Source: Azospirillum halopraeferens DSM 3675
Lineage (GTDB): Bacteria > Pseudomonadota > Alphaproteobacteria > Azospirillales > Azospirillaceae
Reading direction: 5' to 3'
Assembly: GCF_000429625.1 (NCBI RefSeq)
Contig: NZ_AUCF01000014.1
Coordinates: forward strand, 1-64,000
DNA: 64,000 nt
Position 1 is the stretch's first letter, and every line of letters starts with the position of its first letter. Position numbers and translations under genes: made by a program. The notes below the pieces were generated by a model. That model did no database searches. It had not been told where the DNA came from and was given only the letters and a program-made list of their open reading frames with translations. Positions 25,893 to 34,100 of the stretch are shown piece after piece.

Positions 25893-27556
25893 GATCCGCC
25901 CTCCTTCCGGCAGGGATGCACCACCAGGGCGCCGCGGCCGTCCGCGAACTCGTCGTTGCCGATGCGCAGGCTGTGGGCGCGCAGCCCCGTGCGCCCGGCC
26001 ATGTGCTCGCCGATCACCCGCTCGATGGCGGGGTCCCAGCCGGGGCGCACCACATGGGTGTCGCCCCACGCCATGGCGACGACCTGCCCGTCACGGGCGA
26101 TCAGGCGGCCGCCCTTGAACACCAGGTCGGGGGTGCCGAACATGCGCTCGCGGTCGGCGTGCTCGGTGTAGACGACGATGTCGGCGACCGCGCCGGGGCC
26201 GAGATGGCCGCGGTCCTCCAGCCCCAGGCTGCGGGCCGGGGCGGCGCGGGTCATGATGGCGATCTCGCACAGGGAGTATTCCCGGCGGATCGACCCCAGC
26301 ACCGTGGCCGCCGCCGCCGCAGGGTGGATGGTCGCCAGCTTCTCCTCACGGAACGAGCGGTCCATCAGCAGGCGGATCAGGTGCGGATAGCTGGTGAAGG
26401 GCGCGCCGTTGGGGTGGTCGGTGGTCAGGAACACCCGCCAGGGGTCCTCGATCAGCAGGAACAGCTCCAGCCCGATGGCCCATTGCAGGGCGTTGACGAA
26501 GTTGCGGTCGCGGTAGCGGAACGGCACCAGGCCGCAGCCGCCGTCGCACTCGATGTCCATGCACACCCATTTGGCGGGGTCCGCCAGGCCGGAGTTGCGG
26601 TGCTGGGACATGGTGTCGCCCGACGCCGTCACCGTCTGCCCGAACAGGATCTGGCCCACGTCCACCGACAGGGTGGGGGTGCGGTTCACCAGTTCCGCCA
26701 GCCGCGCCGCGGCGGAGGAGAAGCGGCGGTCGCCCTCGCGCCCGTAGCTGTGGAACTGCACGTGGGTCAGGTGCAGCGGCATGCCGTCGGCCGCCGCCAC
26801 GGTGGCCAGCGTCGTTTCGATGTTGCCGGGAATGCCCAGGTCGTTGCAGTGGACGTGCAGGGGATGGGGCACCCCCAGCTCGCGCACCGCCCGGGCCAGG
26901 CTGCGCAGGATGGTGCGCGGCGTCAGGCCGCGGTAGGGCCCCTCCTCGTCCAGGCCGAGCTGGCGCAGGTTCTCCTTGAAGGCGAAGATGCCGCCGGGGT
27001 TGACCACCTTGACCGCCATGGCCCGCGTCGCCCCCATGATCCAGGCGACGTAGTCGTTCACCGCCTGCTGCCCGCGGTCCTCGGCGAGCAGGCGCAGCAG
27101 CAGGTCGTCGTTGCCCAGCATGACGTAGGCGCCCTTGTCGATCAGGGGCGTGTCCGACAGCTCCATGTGGGCGTGGCGGGCGTTGGAGGCGACCATGGCC
27201 GGCTCGAAGGCCGCGGTGTAGCCCATCTCGGCGTAGCGGTAGCCGGTGGTGAAGGTGGAGGGCGTGGCAACGCCGCTGCCCGAGCGCAAGCCGTCGACCC
27301 CCGCGAAGCGGTGATCGCGGTGGTCCTCGGTCATCAGGCTGCGGGCGATGTTGACCTTGCCGCCGCCGATGTGGCTGTGGATGTCGATGGCGCCGGCCAT
27401 CACCACCTTGCCGGCGACGTCGATCACCTCGTCCGGGCGCCAGCCGTGGCCGGGGTCGGCGACGATGCGGCCGTCCTCGACGAAGAGATCGCGGGTGGCC
27501 CCGGCGAAGCCGTTGGCCGGGTCGTAGACCCGCCCGCCCGCCAGCTTAATGCGCAT
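25889..27556 (-). CDS. fhcA: Formyltransferase/hydrolase complex subunit A (amidohydrolase)
   Basis: A 555-residue amidohydrolase-superfamily subunit. Metal-binding motifs are HSHIGGGKVN near residue 55, HVHCNDLGIPGN, HLTHVQFHSYG and TTDHPNGAPFTSYP. It hydrolyses N-formyl-methylofuran to formate and free methylofuran, the last step of the H4MPT formaldehyde oxidation route. The ribosome site GGAGGAGG precedes the ATG at 27556, and the start overlaps fhcB by 11 bp. Identity is clear from length, motifs and gene order. Confidence 0.97.
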   Translation of the reverse strand: MRIKLAGGRVYDPANGFAGATRDLFVEDGRIVADPGHGWRPDEVIDVAGKVVMAGAIDIHSHIGGGKVNIARSLMTEDHRDHRFAGVDGLRSGSGVATPSTFTTGYRYAEMGYTAAFEPAMVASNARHAHMELSDTPLIDKGAYVMLGNDDLLLRLLAEDRGQQAVNDYVAWIMGATRAMAVKVVNPGGIFAFKENLRQLGLDEEGPYRGLTPRTILRSLARAVRELGVPHPLHVHCNDLGIPGNIETTLATVAAADGMPLHLTHVQFHSYGREGDRRFSSAAARLAELVNRTPTLSVDVGQILFGQTVTASGDTMSQHRNSGLADPAKWVCMDIECDGGCGLVPFRYRDRNFVNALQWAIGLELFLLIEDPWRVFLTTDHPNGAPFTSYPHLIRLLMDRSFREEKLATIHPAAAAATVLGSIRREYSLCEIAIMTRAAPARSLGLEDRGHLGPGAVADIVVYTEHADRERMFGTPDLVFKGGRLIARDGQVVAMAWGDTHVVRPGWDPAIERVIGEHMAGRTGLRAHSLRIGNDEFADGRGALVVHPCRKEGGS

Positions 27557-28817
27557 GCCGCACCTCCTCCAGCGCCGCCAGCAGGTCGCCCAGGACGCGG
27601 GCGGCCGGCGGATGCCCCCCCTCCCCCGCCGCCACCGCCCGCAGGCGCAGCGCCAGCGTGCCGTCGGTGCGGAAGACCGTGGCGTCATGGTCCAGCCCCG
27701 GCCGGCCGGCCGGAAGGACCACCGCCGGCGTGCCGTCGAACGCCGTCCCCGGCGCCGCCACGGCGATGACCGGCACGCCCCGCGGGTGCGGCACCGGCGG
27801 ACCGCCGAGGGTGGCGGTCCACACCACCAGATCGGTTTCCCCGGCGGCCAGCACGCGGGACCACGCGTTGTGATCGGGATCGAGCAGCGGGCCGTCGGCG
27901 GTGATCGCGCTGCGCAGGCCGCAGCCGGACTGCCAGGTGACCACCTGGTGGGCGCCGGTCAGGTTGGCGGCCCCGCCCAGTGGCAGGCCGAGGCAGCGGG
28001 TGGTGCGGTTGAGGTCGCGGATCAGCTCCACCAGCCCCTGCACCGCCAGTTCGGGCACCGGCCCCGGCAGGGCGCCCGCCGCCCAGGCGATGATGCCGTA
28101 GCGCGCCGCCGCCAGCCGCGCCGCCAGCGCCTCCAGCGCCGGCCGCGACGCCCCGGCGATGCTCCCGCCCGCCACCGGCCGGCCGGCGACGAGGGCGCGC
28201 AGCGCCGCCGCCAGATCGGGCAGGGCCGTCAGGTCGGCCTCCACCACCTCCGGTGGGGCGCCGGTCCAGCCGGCGAGGTCGCCCGGTTCCGGCGTCCAGC
28301 CCAGGCACACCAGGGCGCGGCCGGGCGGAGCGTGCAGCCGCTCGGCAAGGCGGGGGAAGCGGCGCACCGTGTCGGGACCGACCAGAACCACCAGATCGCT
28401 GCGGGCCCGCACCTCGCCCAGCGTTGCGTTCACCGCCCCGGTGTCCTGAAGCACGGCGAGGTTGCGAAGGTGCCCGTCGGACAGGGCGTGATCGATCACC
28501 CCGCCGGTGCGGTCGGCCAGGGCCAGCACGGCGGCCACCGCCTCCACCTCCGCGCACAGGCCGGCGTAGAGGGGGCGGCGGGCGGCGGCGAGCAGCCGGG
28601 CGGCGGCCACCGCCGCGTCGGCCGGCGCGGCCGGCGCCCCGGCGATGGTGCAGGCGACGGGCTGCGACCAGCGCTCCAGCCCGGCGGCGGCGGCGGGGCA
28701 GCCGGCGTCGCCGGGGCGGGGCCCCTGCGGTCCGGTGACGATCGGCAGGTCGTCGCACCCCAGACCGCAGAACGGGCAGGTGGCGGTCGCGGCGGCGGTG
28801 GAAGCGGCGGCGTCCAT
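27546..28817 (-). CDS. fhcB: Formyltransferase/hydrolase complex subunit B (FmdB-like)
   Basis: A 423-residue protein homologous to the catalytic subunit of archaeal formylmethanofuran dehydrogenase. The N-terminal Cys motif CPFCGLGCDDLPI (Cys14, 17, 21, with Cys40 following) is retained here. The bacterial Fhc complex is known to work without molybdenum or tungsten, so FhcB is probably structural; whether an Fe-S cluster binds is open. The ATG at 28817 has no obvious Shine-Dalgarno site and sits 15 nt below a stable hairpin. It is the first gene of fhcBADC, with a leader of about 170 nt if the promoter call at 29015-29034 is right. Confidence 0.93.
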   Translation of the reverse strand: MDAAASTAAATATCPFCGLGCDDLPIVTGPQGPRPGDAGCPAAAAGLERWSQPVACTIAGAPAAPADAAVAAARLLAAARRPLYAGLCAEVEAVAAVLALADRTGGVIDHALSDGHLRNLAVLQDTGAVNATLGEVRARSDLVVLVGPDTVRRFPRLAERLHAPPGRALVCLGWTPEPGDLAGWTGAPPEVVEADLTALPDLAAALRALVAGRPVAGGSIAGASRPALEALAARLAAARYGIIAWAAGALPGPVPELAVQGLVELIRDLNRTTRCLGLPLGGAANLTGAHQVVTWQSGCGLRSAITADGPLLDPDHNAWSRVLAAGETDLVVWTATLGGPPVPHPRGVPVIAVAAPGTAFDGTPAVVLPAGRPGLDHDATVFRTDGTLALRLRAVAAGEGGHPPAARVLGDLLAALEEVRHAH

Positions 28818-28831
28818 CAGCGGGCGTGCGC

Positions 28832-28852
28832 GACGGCGGAACAACCGCCGTC
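28832..28852 (-). promoter_or_regulatory. Leader hairpin next to the fhcB start
   Basis: GACGGCGG-AACAA-CCGCCGTC is a perfect 8-5-8 stem-loop whose base ends 14 nt from the fhcB ATG. A second perfect 7-5-7 stem, GCCGGGG-TGATC-CCCCGGC, lies at 28924-28942 in the same leader. Either could limit translation or stabilise the transcript. The structures are visible; regulation is inferred. Confidence 0.4.
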
Positions 28853-29014
28853 TCCGTTCAGCGACGGTGCGTGTATCCTTTCTTCCCGCATCCCCGACCT
28901 CCCGACCGCCCAAGACGACAAGGGCCGGGGTGATCCCCCGGCACTCAATGCTGCGTCTTCGTCTGATCGCATCTTTCCCGTTACAACGTGCCTATTGTCG
29001 AACGTAAAGCGGTT

Positions 29015-29034
29015 GGATGCCATTGGACTTAAGT
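29015..29034 (-). promoter_or_regulatory. C1-island promoter element of the fhc operon
   Basis: Read toward fhcB the sequence is ACTTAAGTCCAATGGCATCC. It matches the fae upstream element (34953-34972) at 16 of 20 positions, giving ACTTnnGTCCAATnnCATCC, and shares ACTTnnGTCCAA with the folB element (43016-43028). A possible -10 box, GACAAT, lies 15 nt downstream, and no consensus -35 is present. This suggests activator-dependent transcription. See findings. Confidence 0.55.
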
Positions 29035-29049
29035 TGAATGGTTCAACTT
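29031..29049. promoter_or_regulatory. Palindrome in the fhcB-mptG divergent region
   Basis: AAGTTGAA-TGG-TTCAACTT is a perfect 8-3-8 inverted repeat, adjoining the fhc promoter element. The half-site AAGTTGAA recurs at 29096-29103, 26 nt before the mptG start. It is a strong dimer-type operator candidate that could coordinate both divergent C1 operons. Confidence 0.55.
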
Positions 29050-29128
29050 GGCATGCGCAGTTGACGGAACGGGGTTCGGCGGGCGAGCATTTGACAAGTT
29101 GAAGGCTCGGCAATCGGGGACCCTGACG

Positions 29129-30133
29129 ATGCACATGATCCGCGCGTCGCACCCGGCGCAGGAACCGGCGCCCATGGCGGCGGTCAGCGTCTTCGCGCCG
29201 GCGCGCCTGCACCTGGGTTTCTTCGACCTGGACGGGGCGCTGGGGCGCCGCTTCGGCAGCCTCGGCATCACCCTGGACGAGCTGGGGACCGAGGTGACCG
29301 TGGCCCGCAGCCCGCGCACCCGCGTCGAGGGGCCGGACGGCGACCGCGCGCTGGCCGCCTACACCGCCATCGCCCGCCGCCTCGGCCTGCCGGACACGGC
29401 GGAGATCACGGTGCGCCGGGCGGTGCCGCCGCACACGGGGCTGGGCTCCGGCACCCAGATCGCGCTGGCGGCGGGGACGGCGGCGGCGGTCCTGGCGGGG
29501 GTGGACTGGCCGGCCCGGCGCATCGCCGCCCTGCTCGGCCGCGGCAAGCGGTCGGGCATCGGCATCGCCGCCTTCGCCGACGGCGGCGTGGCGGTGGACG
29601 GCGGCTGCGCGCCCGGCGGCGGCATCGCCCCGGTGATCTGCCGCATGGCCTTCCCGGAGGACTGGCGCATCGTGCTGATCTTCGACCACGCCCGGCAGGG
29701 CGTGCACGGCGCCGCCGAGACCGCGGCCTTCGTCGACCCGCCGCCCTTCCGCGACGCGCCGGACCTGTGCCGGCTGATGCTGATGCAGGCCCTGCCGGCC
29801 CTGGCCGAGGGTGACGCGGAACGCTTCGGCGACGCGGTGGGCCGGCTGCAGCGCGCCATGGGTGCCCATTTCGCCCCCCGCCAGGGCGGCGGCTGCTTCA
29901 CCAGCCCCGACGTCGCCCGAGCGCTCGCCCGGTTCGAGGCGCAGGGGATCGCCGGGGTCGGCCAGTCCTCGTGGGGGCCCACCGGCTTCGCCATCGTCGG
30001 CGACGCCGGCCGCGCTGCGGCGCTGGCGGCCGACGCCCGCGCCGCCTTCGCCGACACGCCGGGGCTGGAGTTCCGCGTGTGCCGCGGCCGCAACCGCGGC
30101 GCCGACATCACGCCCCCCGGGGTCGCCGGCTGA
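29129..30133 (+). CDS. mptG: Beta-ribofuranosylaminobenzene 5'-phosphate synthase
   Basis: A 334-residue GHMP-kinase-like protein. FAPARLHLGFFDLDGALGRR lies near the N-terminus, and the glycine-rich motif PPHTGLGSGTQIALA near residue 100. GGCFTSPDVARAL, GIAGVGQSSWGPTGFAI and FRVCRGRNRGA follow. It joins 4-aminobenzoate to phosphoribosyl pyrophosphate with loss of CO2, the first committed step of methanopterin synthesis. The start at 29129 has GGGGA 9 nt upstream; later ATGs at 29135 and 29174 are also possible. First gene of a six-gene plus-strand operon. Confidence 0.95.
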   Translation: MHMIRASHPAQEPAPMAAVSVFAPARLHLGFFDLDGALGRRFGSLGITLDELGTEVTVARSPRTRVEGPDGDRALAAYTAIARRLGLPDTAEITVRRAVPPHTGLGSGTQIALAAGTAAAVLAGVDWPARRIAALLGRGKRSGIGIAAFADGGVAVDGGCAPGGGIAPVICRMAFPEDWRIVLIFDHARQGVHGAAETAAFVDPPPFRDAPDLCRLMLMQALPALAEGDAERFGDAVGRLQRAMGAHFAPRQGGGCFTSPDVARALARFEAQGIAGVGQSSWGPTGFAIVGDAGRAAALAADARAAFADTPGLEFRVCRGRNRGADITPPGVAG

Positions 30134-30158
30134 CCGCCCCAACCTGTCCGAGAGACCC

Positions 30159-31055
30159 ATGAACACGCCATCCATCCTGCACGCGCTGACGCCGCTGCCC
30201 CACATGAGCCCGTTCGACGTCAACATGGCCTACGACGCCGGCTTCGATGCAGTCACCCCCTACACCGGCCTGACCCTGGACGAGGTGACCGCCTTCACCC
30301 AGGACGTCATCTTCTCCCGCGCCCCCGAGAACGGCCGGCGCACCGGCATCTTCATCGGCGGCCGCGACGCCGGCCTGGCGGTGGACATGCTGGAACGCGC
30401 CCGCGCCGCCATGCAGCCGCCGTTCGAGGTGTCGGTGTTCGCCGACCCTTCGGGCGCCTTCACCACCGCCGCCGCCATGGTCGCGGTGGTGGAGAAGCAC
30501 CTGAAGGCGGGCGGCAGGGGCGGATTGGCGGGGCAGCGGGTGGCGGTGTTCGGTGCCACCGGTGTGGTCGGCGGTGTCGCCGCGGTGATCGCCGCGCAGG
30601 CCGGTGCGGCGGTGACGCTGGTCGCCCACCGCGCCGGCAGCGGGCTGGAGGAGAAGGCGGCGGAGTTGCGCCGGCGCTTCGGTGTCGAGACCGCCGTCAC
30701 CGGGGGCGGCGACGACGACGCGAAGGTCGCCGTGCTGCGGGCCTCCGACGTCGCCCTGTGCGCCGCCAGGGCCGGCGTGCAGGTGTTGAGCGCCGCCGTT
30801 CTGGCCGCGGCACCGGAGCTGGCGGTGGTGGCCGACGTCAACGCGGTGCCGCCGGCGGGGGCCGAGGGGGTGTCGCCCTTCGACGACGGAACCCCGGTCG
30901 CCGGCGGCCGCACCGCCGGCGTCGGCGCGCTGGCCGTCGGCAACGTCAAGTTCATGGTGCAGCACCACCTGCTGCAACGCATGCTGGAGGCCGACAGCCG
31001 CCAATACCTGTCCTTCGGGGACGCCTTCGCGCATGCCCGCACCCTGGTCGCCTGA
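30159..31055 (+). CDS. mtdB: NAD(P)-dependent methylene-H4MPT dehydrogenase
   Basis: A 298-residue protein. The N-terminal pterin-binding segment LPHMSPFDVNMAYDAGFDAVTPY and SGAFTTAAAMVA precede a Rossmann domain with VAVFGATGVVGGVAAVIAA near residue 130. The C-terminus GALAVGNVKFMVQHHLLQRM matches MtdB. It oxidises methylene-H4MPT to methenyl-H4MPT with NAD+ or NADP+. It starts 25 bp after mptG and overlaps the next ATP-grasp gene by 23 bp. MtdA-type enzymes are related, but the context with fae and mch supports MtdB. Confidence 0.95.
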   Translation: MNTPSILHALTPLPHMSPFDVNMAYDAGFDAVTPYTGLTLDEVTAFTQDVIFSRAPENGRRTGIFIGGRDAGLAVDMLERARAAMQPPFEVSVFADPSGAFTTAAAMVAVVEKHLKAGGRGGLAGQRVAVFGATGVVGGVAAVIAAQAGAAVTLVAHRAGSGLEEKAAELRRRFGVETAVTGGGDDDAKVAVLRASDVALCAARAGVQVLSAAVLAAAPELAVVADVNAVPPAGAEGVSPFDDGTPVAGGRTAGVGALAVGNVKFMVQHHLLQRMLEADSRQYLSFGDAFAHARTLVA

Positions 31056-32211
31056 CGGCCCGCCCGTCGTCGTGTGCGCGCTGGCCGGGCGGGCGCTGGC
31101 GGCGGCGGCGGTGCGCGCCGGCTACCGCCCGGTGGTGGTCGACGGCTTCGCCGACGACGACACCCGGGCGCTGGCGGCGGCCTGCCACGCGGTGCCGCCG
31201 GACGGGCGCGGCGGGCTGGCGCCGCGCCCGCTGGCGGCGCTGGCCGACCGCCTGCCCCGCGACGTCGCGGTGGTCTACGGCAGCGGGTTCGAGGGGCATC
31301 CCGGCCGCCTCGCCGCCCTGGCGCGCGGCCGCCGCCTGGCCGGCAACCCGCCGGACGCGGTGCGGGCGGTGCGCGATCCCGGCGTCTTCTTCGCCACCCT
31401 GGACCGACTGGGCATTCCGCACCCGGCGGTGCGCCGCGACCCCCCGGCCGACCCGGCGGGCTGGCTGGCCAAGCGGGCCGGCGGCAGCGGCGGCTTCGGC
31501 GTCCGCCCCGCGGCGGCGGTGCGCCGGGCGGGCCGCGGCCACTGTTTCCAGCGCCGCGCCGCCGGCCGGCCCCTGTCGGTGCAGGTGCTGGGCGACGGCC
31601 GCGGGGTGCGGCTGCTGGCCTTCACCGCCGGCTGGTGCGACCCCGCCCCAGGCCTGCCCTGGCGCTTCGGCGGGCTGGCCGGGCCGGTGGTGCCGTCGCC
31701 GGGGCTGGCCGGCCGGCTGGCCGCCGCCGCCGTGGCGGTGACCGATGCCTTCGCCCTGAAGGGGTTGTGCAGCGTCGATTTCCTGGTGGCCGGCGACGAC
31801 GCCCTGCTGCTGGAGGTCAACCCGCGGCCCGGCGCGTCGCTGGACGTGCTGGCGGACGACCCGCTGCTGTTCGCCCGGCACCTCGCCGCCTTCGACGGCG
31901 GGCCGGAGCTTGCGCCGCCCCCGCCGCCGCGCGGCGGGCGTGCGGTGGCCGTGGTCTACGCCCGCAGCGCCCTGACGGTGCCGCCGTTCCCGGCGTGGCC
32001 GGCGTGGAGCGCCGACCGGCCGGCGCCGGGCACCGCGGTGCCCGCCGGGGCGCCCCTGTGCACCGTTACCGCCACGGCCGCCGACGTTGCGGGGGCCGCG
32101 GCGGCGGCCCGTTCCCGCGCCGCCCGCCTGTTGTCCGCGCTGGAGGCCGCCGCCCTCCGTCCGCCGCCCTTTATGGAAGACCGCCATGTCCCCTGCCCCG
32201 CCCGCTCCTGA
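31033..32211 (+). CDS. ATP-grasp protein of the H4MPT cluster (orf5 type)
   Basis: A 392-residue protein with an ATP-grasp core. The nucleotide loop WLAKRAGGSGGFGV is near residue 150, and metal-binding Glu and Asn appear in LLLEVNPRPGASLDVL near residue 260. A C-terminal extension of about 100 residues follows. Homologous genes lie between mtdB/mptG and mch in methylotrophs (Methylobacterium orf5) and are linked to H4MPT production. A carboxylate-amine or carboxylate-thiol ligation in methanopterin or methylofuran assembly is likely, but the reaction is not established. Extensive overlap with both neighbours shows tight coupling. Confidence 0.8.
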   Translation: MPAPWSPDGPPVVVCALAGRALAAAAVRAGYRPVVVDGFADDDTRALAAACHAVPPDGRGGLAPRPLAALADRLPRDVAVVYGSGFEGHPGRLAALARGRRLAGNPPDAVRAVRDPGVFFATLDRLGIPHPAVRRDPPADPAGWLAKRAGGSGGFGVRPAAAVRRAGRGHCFQRRAAGRPLSVQVLGDGRGVRLLAFTAGWCDPAPGLPWRFGGLAGPVVPSPGLAGRLAAAAVAVTDAFALKGLCSVDFLVAGDDALLLEVNPRPGASLDVLADDPLLFARHLAAFDGGPELAPPPPPRGGRAVAVVYARSALTVPPFPAWPAWSADRPAPGTAVPAGAPLCTVTATAADVAGAAAAARSRAARLLSALEAAALRPPPFMEDRHVPCPARS

Positions 32212-33193
32212 TGCCCGACCCGCCGATGGCCGCCCCGGCGTGGCCCGCCGCGCCGTGCCGCTGGTGGAGGCGCTGGTCGCCGACGCCGACGCCCTGCGCC
32301 TGGGCGTGTCCCGCGGCCCTTCCGGCGCCACGCTGGTGGACGGCGGCATCGCCGTCCCCGGCGGGCTGGAGGCGGGGCGCCGCATCGCCGAGATCTGCAT
32401 GGGCGGCCTGGGCAGCGTCGCCCTGGTGCCGGCCGACGGGCCGGTGCCGTTCCGCGTCGCCGTCACCGCCGCCGACCCGGTGCTGGCCTGCCTGGCTAGC
32501 CAGTACGCCGGCCTGTCGCTGACCCACGGCGAGGGGGACGGGGCGTGGGGGGCGCTGGGCTCCGGCCCCGGCCGGGCGCAGGCGGCGCGCGAGGACCTGT
32601 TCGCCGAGCTGGGCTACCGCGACCGGGCGGACCGCGCCGTCTTCGTGCTGGAGACCGACCGGCCGCCGCCGCCGGAGCTGTGCGTCGAGGTGGCCGGCAT
32701 GTGCGGCGTGGCGCCCGACGCGCTGACCATGATCCTGACGCCGACCCGCAGCCTGGCCGGCACCGTGCAGATCGTGGCCCGCGTGCTGGAGGTGGCCCTG
32801 CACAAGGCGCACACCCTGCACTTCCCGCCGGAGCGCATCATCGACGGCGCGGCCTGGGCGCCGCTGCCGCCGCCGGGGGCCGATTTCCTGGACGCCATGG
32901 GGCGCACCAACGACGCCATCCTCTACGGCGGCACCGTCCACCTGTTCGTCGACGGGCCGGAGGAGGAGGCGGAAGCGCTGGCCCGCGGCATGCCGAGCGC
33001 GGCGTCGCGCGACTTCGGCCGCCCCTTCGCCGAGCTGTTCGCCGCCGTCAACTTCGATTTCTACGCCATCGACGGGCACCTCTTCAGCCCGGCGGCGGTG
33101 GCGGTGACGGCGCTGGCCACCGGCCGGACCTTCCGCGCCGGGGCGGTGCGCCCCGACCTGCTGGCGCGGTCCTTCGGGTTGAGCGATGGCTAG
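32186..33193 (+). CDS. mch: Methenyl-H4MPT cyclohydrolase
   Basis: A 335-residue protein. Mch signatures include CMGGLGSVALVPAD, SQYAGLSLTHGEGDGAWGALGSGPGRA (several shorter motifs in series), LCVEVAGMCGV, DALTMILTPTRSLAGTVQ, RTNDAILYGGTVHLFV and the C-terminal NFDFYAIDGHLFSPA. It hydrolyses methenyl-H4MPT to formyl-H4MPT in the cytoplasm, between MtdB and FhcD. The start at 32186 overlaps the orf5-type gene by 26 bp, and the stop overlaps the next ATP-grasp start by 8 bp. Confidence 0.96.
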   Translation: MSPAPPAPDARPADGRPGVARRAVPLVEALVADADALRLGVSRGPSGATLVDGGIAVPGGLEAGRRIAEICMGGLGSVALVPADGPVPFRVAVTAADPVLACLASQYAGLSLTHGEGDGAWGALGSGPGRAQAAREDLFAELGYRDRADRAVFVLETDRPPPPELCVEVAGMCGVAPDALTMILTPTRSLAGTVQIVARVLEVALHKAHTLHFPPERIIDGAAWAPLPPPGADFLDAMGRTNDAILYGGTVHLFVDGPEEEAEALARGMPSAASRDFGRPFAELFAAVNFDFYAIDGHLFSPAAVAVTALATGRTFRAGAVRPDLLARSFGLSDG

Positions 33194-34100
33194 ACGCATC
33201 GTCCTGTTCGCCGAGTCCGGGGATTCCTGGCACGTCGGCCGCCTGGTCCGCGCGTTCCGCGCCGCCGGCGCGGAGCCGCTGGTGGTGTCGTTGCAGGCGG
33301 TGGAGATCGCGGTGGAGCCGGGCTCCCCCGGATTGCGCATCCCCGGCCTGCGCGGCGGCATTCCCGACGCGGCGCTGGTGCGCACGGTGGCCGGCGGCGG
33401 GTTCGAGCCGGTGACCCTGCGCCTGGACGTGCTGCACGCGCTGGTCCACCTGGGCGTCCCCGTGATCAACGGGCCGCGCGCCATCGAGCGCTGCGTCGAC
33501 AAGGCGATGACCAGCTTCCTGCTGCACCGCGCGGGGATACCAACCCCCGCCACCCGGGCCACCGCCGACCCAGAGCGCGCCGCCGCCATCCTGCGCCACG
33601 CGCTGGACGCCGGCGAGGCGCTGGTGCAGAAGCCGCTGTTCGGCTCGCAGGGGCGGGACGTGCGGCGGCTCGACCGCGGCGACGCGCTGACGGCGACCGA
33701 CGGTGTCTACTACCTGCAACGCTTCGTCGCCGGCAGCGGGCCGGATTTCCGCGACTGGCGGGTCTTCGTGGTCGGCGGCCGCGCCGTCGCCGCCATGGCC
33801 CGCATCGGCCGCGACTGGGTGACCAACGTGCACCGGGGCGGCCGCTGCGAGGCGGTGCACGGCGACCGGGAGCTGGAATCCCTGGCCGAGGCCGCCGCCG
33901 CCGCGGTGGGCGCCGATTACGCCGGCGTCGACCTGATCCGCGACCGGGAGGGCCGCCCGTACGTGCTGGAGGTCAACTCCATGCCCGCCTGGCAGGGACT
34001 CCAGAGCGTCGCGGCGGTGGACGTCGCCGCCTGCGTCGTCGAGCACGTGCTGGGCCGCATGGCCGGGGGCGGAGGGCCGGGCGATGCCGTCGTGGATTGA
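33186..34100 (+). CDS. RimK/MptN-like ATP-grasp ligase (orf7 type)
   Basis: A 304-residue ATP-grasp protein. Relevant segments are CVDKAMTSFLLHRAGIPTP, LVQKPLFGSQGRDVRRL, FRDWRVFVVGGRAVAAM and VDLIRDREGRPYVLEVNSMP. The family adds glutamate to tetrahydromethanopterin in archaea (MptN) or to ribosomal protein S6 and coenzyme F420. In methylotroph C1 clusters the orf7 product lies between mch and fae. A plausible role is glutamylation of H4MPT or of the polyglutamate chain of methylofuran. The exact acceptor is inferred. Confidence 0.82.
   Translation: MARRIVLFAESGDSWHVGRLVRAFRAAGAEPLVVSLQAVEIAVEPGSPGLRIPGLRGGIPDAALVRTVAGGGFEPVTLRLDVLHALVHLGVPVINGPRAIERCVDKAMTSFLLHRAGIPTPATRATADPERAAAILRHALDAGEALVQKPLFGSQGRDVRRLDRGDALTATDGVYYLQRFVAGSGPDFRDWRVFVVGGRAVAAMARIGRDWVTNVHRGGRCEAVHGDRELESLAEAAAAAVGADYAGVDLIRDREGRPYVLEVNSMPAWQGLQSVAAVDVAACVVEHVLGRMAGGGGPGDAVVD

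Noticed and set aside
28818..28913. A TTG-initiated N-terminal extension of fhcB
   Set aside because: FhcB homologs begin near the CPFCG Cys motif, and the added residues are Arg-rich and unconserved.
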